A DNA stretch of 64,000 nt from SIG701 sp045544955. Lineage in GTDB: Bacteria > Bacillota > Clostridia > Oscillospirales > CAG-272. The stretch's first letter is position 1, and each line of letters begins with the position of its first letter. This document shows positions 1 to 8,155 of the stretch, piece by piece. The stretch covers positions 62,001 through 126,000 of the forward strand of contig JAZPZY010000004.1 in NCBI GenBank assembly GCA_045544955.1. Direction: 5' to 3'. The notes below the pieces were generated by a model, which worked only from the letters and a program-made list of their open reading frames with translations, was not told the DNA's origin and searched no databases. Both the position numbers and the translations under genes were made by a program.

Positions 1-990
1 ACGAAAAAAGCAGGCGGCGCCTGCTGTAAAAACGAACGCCTTGGTCGGGTAGGCGGTCAGTCCGTACTGGAAGGCGTTATGATGAAATGCGGTGACCGGA
101 TGGCGCTCTGCGTCCGGGAAGAAAACGGCAATATCAAATCCGAAACCCAAACGTACGTCTCCGTACGCAAAAAGCACAAGATCCTCTCCATCCCCTTGAT
201 CCGCGGCGTGGCAAATTTCGTGGAATCCATGATCGTCAGCTACAAAACGCTGATGAAATCCGCCGAAATGCTGGGCATTGACGAAGAGGACGAAGATTCC
301 AAGGTAGAGGCGTGGCTTAGGAAAAAGCTGGGTGACAAATTCCTCGGCGTTCTGACCGGCATTTCCCTGGTGCTTGGCCTTGTGATCGCCATGGGCCTGT
401 TCATGTATCTGCCAGCCTTTCTCACATCGCTTATCGATGGGTGGCTGGGCGGCATCGGCTGGTTCCGCAATCTCATTGAGGGACTTATGAAGATCGCTAT
501 TTTCGTGGCGTACATCTCGCTGTGCTCTTTGATGAAAGAAATGCGGCGTACCTTTGAATACCACGGTGCGGAGCACAAATCCATCGCCTGCTACGAAGCC
601 GGCATGGAGCTGACGCCGGAAAACGCAATGACCTGCTGCCGCTTCCACCCCCGGTGCGGCACCAGTTTCATTTTCGTAATTCTGATTCTCAGCATCCTTA
701 TAAATTCCCTGATCTCCTGGGACAATCTGGCGTTCCGGGTCGTCTACAAGCTGCTTTTGCTTCCGGTAATCGTGGGTGTGGGTTTTGAGTTTATCTCCTA
801 CGCCGGCAAGCATACGAATATTTTCACAAAGATCCTCTCTGCCCCCGGTCTGTGGATGCAGCGGATCACCACGCAGGAACCGGACGAGAGTCAGCTGGAG
901 GTAGCCATCGCTGCCTTGAAGCTGGCCATGCCGGAGGAATTTCCCCAAACCGCCCCGGAAAGCGGTGAAACCGCAGGCGAAGAACAATGA
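1..990 (+). CDS. DUF1385 family membrane protein (5' end cut by window)
   Basis: The frame is open from the first base, so the true start lies upstream; the ATG at 79 is internal. The residues before it, ending VGGQSVLEGVMMK, are the usual N-terminal signature of DUF1385 (YqhQ-like) proteins. The rest has several hydrophobic segments (about codons 115-140, 160-175, 225-250) and the family's conserved HGAEHKSIACYEAG and RFHPRCGTSF stretches. The function of the family is not established. It overlaps prmC by 4 nt (ATGA), matching the common Firmicutes order DUF1385-prmC. The C-terminal tail is Glu/Ala-rich and hydrophilic. Confidence 0.9.
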   Translation, partial: TKKAGGACCKNERLGRVGGQSVLEGVMMKCGDRMALCVREENGNIKSETQTYVSVRKKHKILSIPLIRGVANFVESMIVSYKTLMKSAEMLGIDEEDEDSKVEAWLRKKLGDKFLGVLTGISLVLGLVIAMGLFMYLPAFLTSLIDGWLGGIGWFRNLIEGLMKIAIFVAYISLCSLMKEMRRTFEYHGAEHKSIACYEAGMELTPENAMTCCRFHPRCGTSFIFVILILSILINSLISWDNLAFRVVYKLLLLPVIVGVGFEFISYAGKHTNIFTKILSAPGLWMQRITTQEPDESQLEVAIAALKLAMPEEFPQTAPESGETAGEEQ

Positions 991-1835
991 CACTGAACGG
1001 CATTGCCGCCGCCCTTACGGCGGCCGGCATCCCCAAAGAAGACGCCGCCTTTGAGGCGAGGCTTCTGGCCTCCCACTGCACCGGGCTGTCCCCGGCCCGG
1101 CTTCTCACCATGCGGGAGGAGGAGCTTTCCTCCCCAGCACTTGAGGAAGCAGTACAACGCCGTTGCCGGCGTGAACCGCTGCAGTATATTCTGGGCGAAT
1201 GGGAATTTATGGGGCTCTCTTTCGCCGTCTCCCCCGACTGTCTGATTCCCCGTGCAGATACGGAAACGCTGGTGGAAGCAGCAATCCCCCTTATGCCCCA
1301 CGGAGCCCGTGTGGCCGATCTGTGCACGGGCAGCGGCTGTATCGGTATCGCCCTTGCCCATTTCCGAAAGGATATTGCGGTTACGGCCGTGGACCTGTTC
1401 GAAAACACAGTAAACGCCGCCCGTGAAAACAGCCGTCGGCTGCACGTGGAGGATCGCGTCACCGTGATCTCCGGTGACGTAACGAAACCGCTGTTCCCCG
1501 CCGGAACGAAATTTGACGTAATTGTATCCAATCCTCCCTATATCGCATTAGATGAGATGAAGGCTTTAGAGCCGGAGCTGTCCTTTGAACCCCGCTCTGC
1601 ACTGACGGACGAGGGAGACGGGCTTTCCGTCATCCGGGGCGTTCTCCGAACCGCCGCCGAAACGCTGGCGGGAAACGGCGTCCTTTTGATGGAATTCGGC
1701 GCCTCCCAGGGAAAAGCAGTTTTATCTCTGGCGGCGCAGACCGGATTTTCCGGTTCCATCCTGCCCGACGCGGCAGGACACGACCGCGTGCTTCTGGCAC
1801 GGCGGCAATCTGATAACACCAAGGTGATCGTATGA
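987..1835 (+). CDS. prmC: peptide chain release factor N5-glutamine methyltransferase
   Basis: PrmC (HemK) methylates the glutamine of the GGQ motif in release factors RF1 and RF2 using S-adenosylmethionine. The 282-aa protein has the expected N-terminal helical region, a SAM-binding motif VADLCTGSGCIGIALA near residue 110, and the glutamine-binding NPPY motif (VIVSNPPYIAL) near residue 185. Length is normal for the family. The start ATG overlaps the DUF1385 stop and its stop overlaps the ddl start, so the three genes are translationally coupled in one operon. The usual partner prfA is not visible here. Confidence 0.95.
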   Translation: MTLNGIAAALTAAGIPKEDAAFEARLLASHCTGLSPARLLTMREEELSSPALEEAVQRRCRREPLQYILGEWEFMGLSFAVSPDCLIPRADTETLVEAAIPLMPHGARVADLCTGSGCIGIALAHFRKDIAVTAVDLFENTVNAARENSRRLHVEDRVTVISGDVTKPLFPAGTKFDVIVSNPPYIALDEMKALEPELSFEPRSALTDEGDGLSVIRGVLRTAAETLAGNGVLLMEFGASQGKAVLSLAAQTGFSGSILPDAAGHDRVLLARRQSDNTKVIV

Positions 1836-2890
1836 GCGAAAGAATCACACTATGCGTTTTATTCGGCGGACACTCCTCCGAATACGAGGTTTCTCTCTCC
1901 TCGGCTTATTCCGTACTTACCAATCTGAACGCCGGGCGGTACGACGTTATGCCCGTGGGCATTACCAAGGAAGGCGCCTGGTACCTATATACGGGTGATT
2001 GGGAGAAGATCCGGGACGGCAGTTGGTGCCAATCTCCGGCACAACTCCCAAAGGTAACGGTGGATCTCACGCCCGGTGCCCGCTCTCTCCTTATCTGTCC
2101 GCCCGGAGAGCTCCCTTACAGCCGCAAAGTGGACGTGGTCTTCCCCGTTCTGCACGGTGCGTACGGAGAAGACGGTACCGTACAGGGTATGCTGGCACTG
2201 GCCGATATTCCTTTTATTGGGTGCGGCTGTACTGCCTCCGGCGTTTGCATGGATAAGTCCCTGACCAAATTTCCCGTGGCCGCCGCCGGTATCCGGCAGG
2301 CAAAGTACGTTCTCGCCCGCAGCACTGACGACAAAAAGACAATCGCCGAAAACGCAGAGCGTGCCCTCGGCTATCCTATGTTCGTAAAGCCGGCACGGGC
2401 CGGCTCTTCCGTAGGCATCTCCAAAGCCAAAGACCGTGCCGGATTGCTCACCGCCCTTGACGTAGCCTTCAGAGAAGATGAAAAAGTACTGATTGAAGAA
2501 ACCATCGTAGGGCGCGAGATCGAAGTGGCCGTGCTGGAAGAGCACGGCAGATACACTGTATCGGACTGTGCAGAAATCGACGCAGGTGCCGAGTTCTACG
2601 ATTACGATGCGAAATACGTTTCCGACACCTCCACCTTCTACATACCCGCACGGCTGCCGGAGAAGATCCGGTATGAGGTACGAAGACAGGCAGAAATCAT
2701 CTTCCGTGCCTTGGATTGCCGTACCCTGTCCCGGGTGGATTTCTTCGTCTCTGACAACGGCGAGATCGTGTTCAACGAGATCAACACGCTCCCCGGTTTT
2801 ACCTCCATCAGCATGTATCCCAAACTGATGATGCACGCCGGCATGACGTACGGCGAGCTGATCGACCGTCTGGTAGACGCCGTACGATAA
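1832..2890 (+). CDS. ddl: D-alanine--D-alanine ligase
   Basis: Makes the D-Ala-D-Ala dipeptide for peptidoglycan precursors in the cytoplasm, using ATP. The 352-aa protein begins with the Ddl motif LFGGHSSEYEVSLSSA and carries the ATP-grasp elements, including EETIVGREIEVAVLE near residue 230 and the C-terminal metal/D-Ala site NEINTLPGFTSISMYP near residue 315. It is the last gene of the DUF1385-prmC-ddl unit, starts inside the prmC stop (4-nt overlap), and is followed by a clear intrinsic terminator. Confidence 0.96.
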   Translation: MSERITLCVLFGGHSSEYEVSLSSAYSVLTNLNAGRYDVMPVGITKEGAWYLYTGDWEKIRDGSWCQSPAQLPKVTVDLTPGARSLLICPPGELPYSRKVDVVFPVLHGAYGEDGTVQGMLALADIPFIGCGCTASGVCMDKSLTKFPVAAAGIRQAKYVLARSTDDKKTIAENAERALGYPMFVKPARAGSSVGISKAKDRAGLLTALDVAFREDEKVLIEETIVGREIEVAVLEEHGRYTVSDCAEIDAGAEFYDYDAKYVSDTSTFYIPARLPEKIRYEVRRQAEIIFRALDCRTLSRVDFFVSDNGEIVFNEINTLPGFTSISMYPKLMMHAGMTYGELIDRLVDAVR

Positions 2891-2908
2891 ACAGTGAAAT
2901 TACCCCGA

Positions 2909-2944
2909 AACCGGCAAAGCGACCGCACGCTTTGCCGGTTTTCA
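2909..2944 (+). terminator. intrinsic terminator after ddl
   Basis: A perfect 13-bp inverted repeat (2909-2921 with 2928-2940, 6-nt loop) ends in a short T-rich run 18 nt after the ddl stop. Confidence 0.85.
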
Positions 2945-3471
2945 TTATGTATATATGCATAATATTTACCGCCGGATGAAAATTATTCATCCAGCCTTGT
3001 ATATGCACATTCCGCACCTGTCAATATACAGGTTTTCCGCGGCTGCCGTTCATTTATTGTTTAACTATTTTTGTGCACCGTGCACAAATTCACGTTTTGA
3101 ATGTGTCTTTTACGTCAAGATGCCCCAAATCCACGAAGTTTTCCACAGTCTGTGGAAAAGGCTGTGGAAAGTCTTGCGTTTTCGGATGAAATCCGAGTTT
3201 TCCACGGGGAAAACTACCCGAAATTGTGGAAAACTCTATGGAAATCCTATTATCCATTCCGTCGGCAAGCGTCTTAAAATAGAAAATACTATTTTTCTAA
3301 AAAACATCTTGACAAAAAAACCGTTGATAAATTATGCATTTTTGTCAAAAACCGATTTTCCCATCGGGAAATGCCAAAAAGAAAAAAAGCGGCACGAATC
3401 CTACCCGAACGGCCCCGGCGTGGTCAGCCGCCCGCATGTAAAACTCATGCCTGCTAAGACAGTATATGCAA
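2945..3471. other. gene-free convergent gap with DnaA-box-like cluster
   Basis: No convincing gene lies between ddl (+) and dacF (-). Within 3139-3258 there are three exact TTTTCCACA nonamers counting both strands (3139-3147, 3151-3159, 3225-3233) and near matches at 3163-3171, 3198-3206, 3237-3245 and 3250-3258. These resemble the DnaA box TTATCCACA. The first two form a perfect inverted pair with a 3-nt gap. An AT-rich tract follows at about 3275-3360. A separate palindrome sits at 3070-3088 (9-bp arms around one base), like an operator. The cluster could be an origin or another DnaA-binding locus. Convergent flanking genes and the absence of dnaA/dnaN argue against a standard oriC. Confidence 0.45.
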
Positions 3472-3500
3472 AAAATGCGTTGTTATACACAACGCATTTT
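3472..3500 (-). terminator. intrinsic terminator of the ireB-dacF operon
   Basis: A 12-bp stem (3472-3483 with 3489-3500). Read on the minus strand it is followed by a T run, just downstream of the dacF-like stop. Confidence 0.75.
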
Positions 3501-3507
3501 CACTTTT

Positions 3508-4818
3508 TTAATAGAAATTCCGGCGCCGCATATTCTGCTCTCTTCGATGCGCCTGAATCAGCACGTACGCCACACTGAAGAGAATAATAAACACCACAAG
3601 TGCCCGGAAGAACCGACTGGAGGTGAATGTCTTAATGCGTTCCAGAAAGAAGAGAAATTCACTGCGTGCCACAGACACCGTAGCAATCAAGTCGCAGCTG
3701 CCGAGGATTTCATCGCCGTACGTGACCGTCACGGTACCGCACACCTGCCCTGCTTCTACCGGAGCCACCAATTCTTCATCAAACGTATTATAGCTAATTC
3801 GAATCTGTGATGGGTCCAGATCAACGGGGAGGTAGCGAACAATAGGTGCCGCCGGCACAAGCGTTACGTAATCCACCGTGGAAGAAAGTGTCACCTGCAT
3901 TTCGCAGACACGCTCTGCCACGGACAAAACCTCCGTATAGCCGTAAGACGCAAACGCCCACTCCAACATTTTTTCTACATTTGCATAACTGTAGATTTCC
4001 TCTTCCGTGCTCTCCGCATTCATTACGATCGCCAGATACGTAAGATTATCCCGGGCAGCCACGGACACGAGGCAATAACCGCTCTGCGCCGTATAGCCGG
4101 CGTTCATTCCCAGAGAATCCGGATAAAAATAGCGGGTATCGTAGAATTTAGACAACTGACTATTTCGATTGAACAGATTTCGGTATTCCTTTTTGTTGGT
4201 GGAATCGATCACGTATTTGGGCACGGACGTAATCTCAATAAACCGCGGCAAATGATACGCATATTTCGCAATGATCGCCGTATCCGCCACCGTCGTAACC
4301 ATGGAATCGTTATGCATACCGGTGGGGTTGGTGTAGTGGGTATTGTACGCGCCCAAAAGCTGTGCCTTCTCGTTCATCATGGCAACAAACCCCTCAAGAG
4401 ATCCACCCACAGCAACCGCCAGCACCTGTGCGGCATCGTTGGCACCGTTCACCAGAAGGGCGTGGAGCATATCGTCCACCGTCACCGTTTCGCCGACCAC
4501 CAGCGAGATATTGTTTCCCACCACTTTATGAAGCATTTCCGACGTGACGGTGATCTGCTTTTCCGGCTGATCGCCCAGCGCCTCCACAGCCAGTATACCG
4601 GTCATCAGCTTTACGGTAGACGCCGGATACAACTTTGCTTCCTCGTTATATGCGTATAGGACCATATCGTTTTCCATGTTGTAGAGGTACGCGCCGCCGG
4701 CGTGTTCAGCCGAAGGCGGTTCGGCAGCGGACACCGGCACGGAAAACAGACTCAAAAGAAAAGACACCGACACTGCCGCCAGCACGGCGGCCGTCAGACG
4801 GATACATGTTTTCGTCAA
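3508..4818 (-). CDS. dacF: D-alanyl-D-alanine carboxypeptidase family protein with altered active-site motifs
   Basis: A low-molecular-weight penicillin-binding protein of the DacA/DacF type, expected to trim the terminal D-Ala from peptidoglycan stems outside the membrane. The start is a TTG at 4818, preceded by AAAGGAGGGG and overlapping the ribF stop as TTGA; the longer open frame upstream is only the shadow of ribF. The 436-aa product has a signal peptide (residues 1-31), the serine motif PASTVK near residue 60, and a C-terminal membrane helix with a basic tail. The SxN position reads GAN (VNGANDAA) and the KTG position reads NAG (GMNAGYT), so two of the three catalytic motifs are altered. 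It may be weak, inactive or changed in specificity. Confidence 0.85.
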   Translation of the reverse strand: MTKTCIRLTAAVLAAVSVSFLLSLFSVPVSAAEPPSAEHAGGAYLYNMENDMVLYAYNEEAKLYPASTVKLMTGILAVEALGDQPEKQITVTSEMLHKVVGNNISLVVGETVTVDDMLHALLVNGANDAAQVLAVAVGGSLEGFVAMMNEKAQLLGAYNTHYTNPTGMHNDSMVTTVADTAIIAKYAYHLPRFIEITSVPKYVIDSTNKKEYRNLFNRNSQLSKFYDTRYFYPDSLGMNAGYTAQSGYCLVSVAARDNLTYLAIVMNAESTEEEIYSYANVEKMLEWAFASYGYTEVLSVAERVCEMQVTLSSTVDYVTLVPAAPIVRYLPVDLDPSQIRISYNTFDEELVAPVEAGQVCGTVTVTYGDEILGSCDLIATVSVARSEFLFFLERIKTFTSSRFFRALVVFIILFSVAYVLIQAHRREQNMRRRNFY

Positions 4819-5780
4819 AGCGTCCCCTCCTTTACGTATGCAGGATGCACAGCAAAATAGGAGCGTGCGTGCTGTACGTCCCCCTGAATAGCGGATTTCA
4901 ATTCTGCCACGTTGGCAAATTTCATCTCGTCCCGCAGGCGGCGGTAAAACTCTACCCGAATGGATTTTCCGTACAGAAATCCGTCGTAATCCATGATATG
5001 CGTCTCGCAGTTGACGATGCCGCCGCTTGCTACCGTGGGACGGACGCCCACGTTGGCAACAGATGCATACCGGCGGTCGCCCACCGTGCAGACGCAGGCG
5101 TAAATGCCGTGACGGGGGATAATATGCCCTTCGGGGAAATTCTGATTGATCGTAGGCAGACCGATGGTACGCCCCAGCTGATTTCCGTAAATCACAGGAA
5201 AGCAAATGGAAAACGGCCGACCCAAAAGAACCGCGGCCTGCTCCATATCGCCTGACGCCACAGCGGCACGGATCAGCGTGGAGGAAGCGATGCGACTGCC
5301 GATAAACACCGGCGGCACGACGGTAACGGCAATTCCGTAATCCACGAGAAGCGAGGCAAGATGCCCGGCGTCGCCGATACCTCCTCTTCCAAAGCGGAAA
5401 TTGAATCCGCACACCACCGCCGCACAGTGCAGCCGTTCCCGCAGGTAGGACAGGGCAAAATCGTCCGCAGAGATTGAACGCATATCCGCAAAATCCTCCA
5501 GGATAGCGTACTGTACGCCGGTAGCAGCCACCAGGCGAAGTTTCTCCTCCGTGGTAGTCAGTGCCGGAACCACGGGGCGGTTTTCACCGGTATCCTTAGC
5601 CAGCGTGGTGAAGGACCACACCGCCGAAACACAGCCGTCGATCTCCGAGGCAACCTTTTGAACCGTTGTGAGCAACCGGGCGTGACCGCGATGAACGCCG
5701 TCAAAATTGCCCAGTGCAACGGCAAGCGGACGGTCCGGCAATGCGGTCACCGTCATTTCGGGTAATTTATAGATCGTCAT
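4815..5780 (-). CDS. ribF: bifunctional riboflavin kinase / FAD synthetase
   Basis: Converts riboflavin to FMN and then FAD. The 321-aa protein has the N-terminal nucleotidyltransferase motif ALGNFDGVHRGHARLL (residues 21-36) and, in the C-terminal kinase domain, GRTIGLPTINQNFPEG, which contains the conserved PTxN. Length is typical. It lies 24 nt downstream of the aldo/keto reductase and overlaps the dacF-like gene by 3 nt, so it belongs to the four-gene minus-strand unit. AAGGA lies about 14 nt before the ATG, a slightly long spacing. Confidence 0.96.
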   Translation of the reverse strand: MTIYKLPEMTVTALPDRPLAVALGNFDGVHRGHARLLTTVQKVASEIDGCVSAVWSFTTLAKDTGENRPVVPALTTTEEKLRLVAATGVQYAILEDFADMRSISADDFALSYLRERLHCAAVVCGFNFRFGRGGIGDAGHLASLLVDYGIAVTVVPPVFIGSRIASSTLIRAAVASGDMEQAAVLLGRPFSICFPVIYGNQLGRTIGLPTINQNFPEGHIIPRHGIYACVCTVGDRRYASVANVGVRPTVASGGIVNCETHIMDYDGFLYGKSIRVEFYRRLRDEMKFANVAELKSAIQGDVQHARSYFAVHPAYVKEGTL

Positions 5781-5804
5781 TGATACTTTGATTATTCCTT
5801 GTAA

Positions 5805-6767
5805 TTATAACACCTTGATAGCAAACAGCGGACACACGCGGGAGCAGTAGCCGCAAAGAACGCATTTCTCCATATCCACAGAAGCCTGTCCTGCCGCAAG
5901 AGACAACGCCCCCTGGGCACATCGCCGCACGCAGGCACCGCATCCTTCGCAGTAGTCCTCAATATGCAAACGCCGGGACTTTTTATAAAGTACATCTTTT
6001 GCCGCCGGCGGAAACGTACGCGTGGCAAAATAGGCGAGATTCGCATCGATCTCCGCCTCGGACTGCATGCCCACTGCCACCGCATCGATATACGGCTGAT
6101 CCAGTGCAAAATCAAAGGCGGCCGCCGCATCCCGGAACAGGTGTCCGCCGCCCAGCACCTTCATGGCAAATACGCCGATACCCAGCCCGTGTGCCTCGGA
6201 AACGGCGGCCTGCATATCCGCAATGGTTCCGTCGGCAATACCGTAACCATCCCGATTGAAGATCGGGTGAATCACATCCAGGGGGATTCCCCGTCTGTGA
6301 AGCTCGCACACCCCACGCACCGCCGCTATGTGGTGCATGGAAGCCCCCACGGCACGGATGATGCCCCGGGCTTTACATTCAAACAGATACTCCAGTGCCT
6401 CTCTGTGGCCGCGCAGCGTTTCGTAACTTTCCTGCTCGTGGAGCATGAAAATATCGATCACGTCCCGGTCCAGCTCCCGCCTGGCCTCTTCTACTGCCGC
6501 CTCTGCCAATTCACGGGAATAGGCGTAGGTTTTCGTAGAGATCACCACGTCGTCTTTCCCATACAGCTGCAAAGCCCGCCGCAAAAGCGGATAGTTCTCG
6601 TAATACTGTGCCGTATCGGTAAAACAGATGCCTCGGGAAAATGCGTATGCCAGCACCTGTGCCGCCCGTTCCGGCGGCAGATTGGCCTGCACGGGGCTGA
6701 CAGTCAGCGAACCGATACAAAGCCGGGACACCGTAAGTCCGGACGTCCCCAGCGTGGTTGTTTCCAT
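5805..6767 (-). CDS. aldo/keto reductase with C-terminal 2[4Fe-4S] ferredoxin domain
   Basis: The N-terminal 260 residues form an aldo/keto reductase barrel. The catalytic-type residues are visible in order: Asp and Tyr in TDTAQYYENY, Lys in STKTY, His in FMLHEQE. The C-terminus carries two ferredoxin clusters, CEGCGACVRRC and CVLCGYCSRVC. This fused family is common in anaerobic Clostridia and probably couples substrate reduction to iron-sulfur electron carriers; the substrate is unknown. I place the start at the ATG 4 nt after the ireB stop (protein METTTLGTSGLTVSRL) because the family starts there; the 12 residues before it are not conserved. No strong ribosome site, so translation is probably coupled to ireB. 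Confidence 0.88.
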   Translation of the reverse strand: METTTLGTSGLTVSRLCIGSLTVSPVQANLPPERAAQVLAYAFSRGICFTDTAQYYENYPLLRRALQLYGKDDVVISTKTYAYSRELAEAAVEEARRELDRDVIDIFMLHEQESYETLRGHREALEYLFECKARGIIRAVGASMHHIAAVRGVCELHRRGIPLDVIHPIFNRDGYGIADGTIADMQAAVSEAHGLGIGVFAMKVLGGGHLFRDAAAAFDFALDQPYIDAVAVGMQSEAEIDANLAYFATRTFPPAAKDVLYKKSRRLHIEDYCEGCGACVRRCAQGALSLAAGQASVDMEKCVLCGYCSRVCPLFAIKVL

Positions 6768-6771
6768 CGGA

Positions 6772-7029
6772 TCAAAGGCCAAGGTACGTACGCACCAGTG
6801 CACCCATCAACTCATAACGATCGATCCGGGTGATCAGGCTGCGGGCGTTTTTATAATTGGTAATATAAGTAGGATCTTCCGAAAGAATGTATTCCACGAT
6901 CTGGTGGATGGGGTTGTATCCCTTTTCGCTCAGCGCCTCGTACACGGCAGAGAGCGTCGCCTGAATTTCCCGATCCTTTTCATCCACGATGGAAAACGTT
7001 TTTGTTTTTTCCTTATCAAAAATCGACAT
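6772..7029 (-). CDS. ireB: IreB family regulatory phosphoprotein (UPF0297)
   Basis: An 85-aa protein matching the IreB/UPF0297 family along its length: LSAVYEALSEKGYNPIHQIV, then EYILSEDPTYITNYKNARSL and a C-terminal helix. In Enterococcus, IreB is phosphorylated by the PASTA kinase IreK and affects cephalosporin resistance; other roles are unknown. The start at 7029 (MSIFDKEK) fits family length and has GAGG upstream; the open frame extends 61 codons further but that part is not conserved. In many Firmicutes ireB sits with ruvX; here it leads an operon with a reductase, ribF and a penicillin-binding protein homologue. Confidence 0.92.
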   Translation of the reverse strand: MSIFDKEKTKTFSIVDEKDREIQATLSAVYEALSEKGYNPIHQIVEYILSEDPTYITNYKNARSLITRIDRYELMGALVRTYLGL

Positions 7030-7205
7030 ATCGATCCTCAACCTTTCCTGAAAGTCTGCCATCCGCAAAAAAACGGATGCGTTACCAATATTATACCCGT
7101 AATTCGTCCGAAATGCAATAGATACAAGGGAAGATACGGAAATTTTGTTCGCACAGGAAAAATCGACGCCGATCAACAAAAATACAAAAAGCCTTTTGTA
7201 TGCCA

Positions 7206-7235
7206 TTGACAATATTGCTATAAATATGGTATAAT
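7206..7235 (+). promoter_or_regulatory. sigma-A-type promoter for the MinD-like gene
   Basis: TTGACA at 7206-7211 and TATAAT at 7230-7235 with an 18-nt spacer, in the divergent gap upstream of the MinD-like gene. Confidence 0.8.
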
Positions 7236-7309
7236 TATGGTGAGCATTTGGACAATACTTCTATTTTGTGCATTTTTACAGACAGATTTCGGCGGGGAGG
7301 CGATGTTTT

Positions 7310-8089
7310 GTGAAACTTATGAAAAAAATCATCGTCACGTCAGCAAAAGGCGGCATCGGAAAATCCACCGCCGCTTTGGGACTTGCCGCCGCTTTGGCTA
7401 AAGCGGGACACCGCACACTGCTGGTGGACTGCGACATCGGCAACCGCTGTCTGGATCTGATGTCCGGCATGGAAGACCTCGTTCTGTACGACCTCAGTGA
7501 CGTTGCGGCCAAGCGGTGCACCCCCGAGAAAGCACTCCTCACCCCGGAAGGGCTCCCTGAACTCCGGTTCTGTGCCGCACCGGTAGTCTCCGCCACAGAC
7601 GATACGGACGTCGGAGCGTATATATCAGCCCTCACCCGTCTGGCCGAAGCGGCAGAGGCATCCTTCGTCCTCTGCGACACGGCTGGCACCGGACCTTTCG
7701 TCCGTGCCATTGCCCGGGAATTTGCCGACGGAGCGTTGGTGATCGCCACCCAGCAGCCGGCCTCCATCCGTGCAGCCGAATCCACGGCTTCTCTTATGGA
7801 AGCGTTGGGCGAGTTGCCCTGCCGGCTGATCATCTCTCTCTTTGAAGACCGTGCCGCCGCTGACGGTGTCCGTGCCGGGCTTCTTGAAATCATTGACAAA
7901 ACGCACGTCCGCACCATCGGCGTCGTCCCCCGGGACAGAACGCTGATGCTGGCACAGGAGGAAGGCCGGCTGCCGCCGGAAAAATCCCGTGCCGCCCGTG
8001 CATTCAAAAATATTGCCGAAAGACTTACCGGGGAGGAGATCCCCCTGTTCGCCGGCATCCGGGAAATCAAAACGGGCAAGGTACTGTAA
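7310..8089 (+). CDS. MinD/ParA-family P-loop ATPase
   Basis: A 259-aa deviant Walker A ATPase (IIVTSAKGGIGKST near residue 5), with the MinD-like second motif VDCDIGNRCLDLM and the following YDLSDVAAKRCTPEKAL that parallels MinD. I choose the GTG at 7310 because GGGGAGG lies 9 nt upstream; an ATG at 7319 is the alternative. MinD proper positions the division site with MinC, but neither minC nor minE is nearby, and no clear amphipathic membrane-targeting helix is seen at the C-terminus. It could be MinD or a related positioning ATPase. Confidence 0.82.
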   Translation: MKLMKKIIVTSAKGGIGKSTAALGLAAALAKAGHRTLLVDCDIGNRCLDLMSGMEDLVLYDLSDVAAKRCTPEKALLTPEGLPELRFCAAPVVSATDDTDVGAYISALTRLAEAAEASFVLCDTAGTGPFVRAIAREFADGALVIATQQPASIRAAESTASLMEALGELPCRLIISLFEDRAAADGVRAGLLEIIDKTHVRTIGVVPRDRTLMLAQEEGRLPPEKSRAARAFKNIAERLTGEEIPLFAGIREIKTGKVL

Positions 8090-8155
8090 GGCACTGCCAA
8101 AACCGTTTACGTAACCGTTTACAGAAAGAATCTATACAGGAGCACGTCAAAAACT

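Noticed and set aside
3483..3491. TTATACACA as another DnaA box
   Set aside because: It forms part of the dacF terminator hairpin, so it is explained without DnaA.
2955..3578. 207-codon plus-strand frame across the DnaA-box-like gap
   Set aside because: No ribosome site, no family likeness, and it runs through a terminator and into dacF on the other strand.
4819..5412. N-terminal extension of the dacF-like frame
   Set aside because: It overlaps ribF fully; the TTG with a strong ribosome site and signal peptide begins at 4818.
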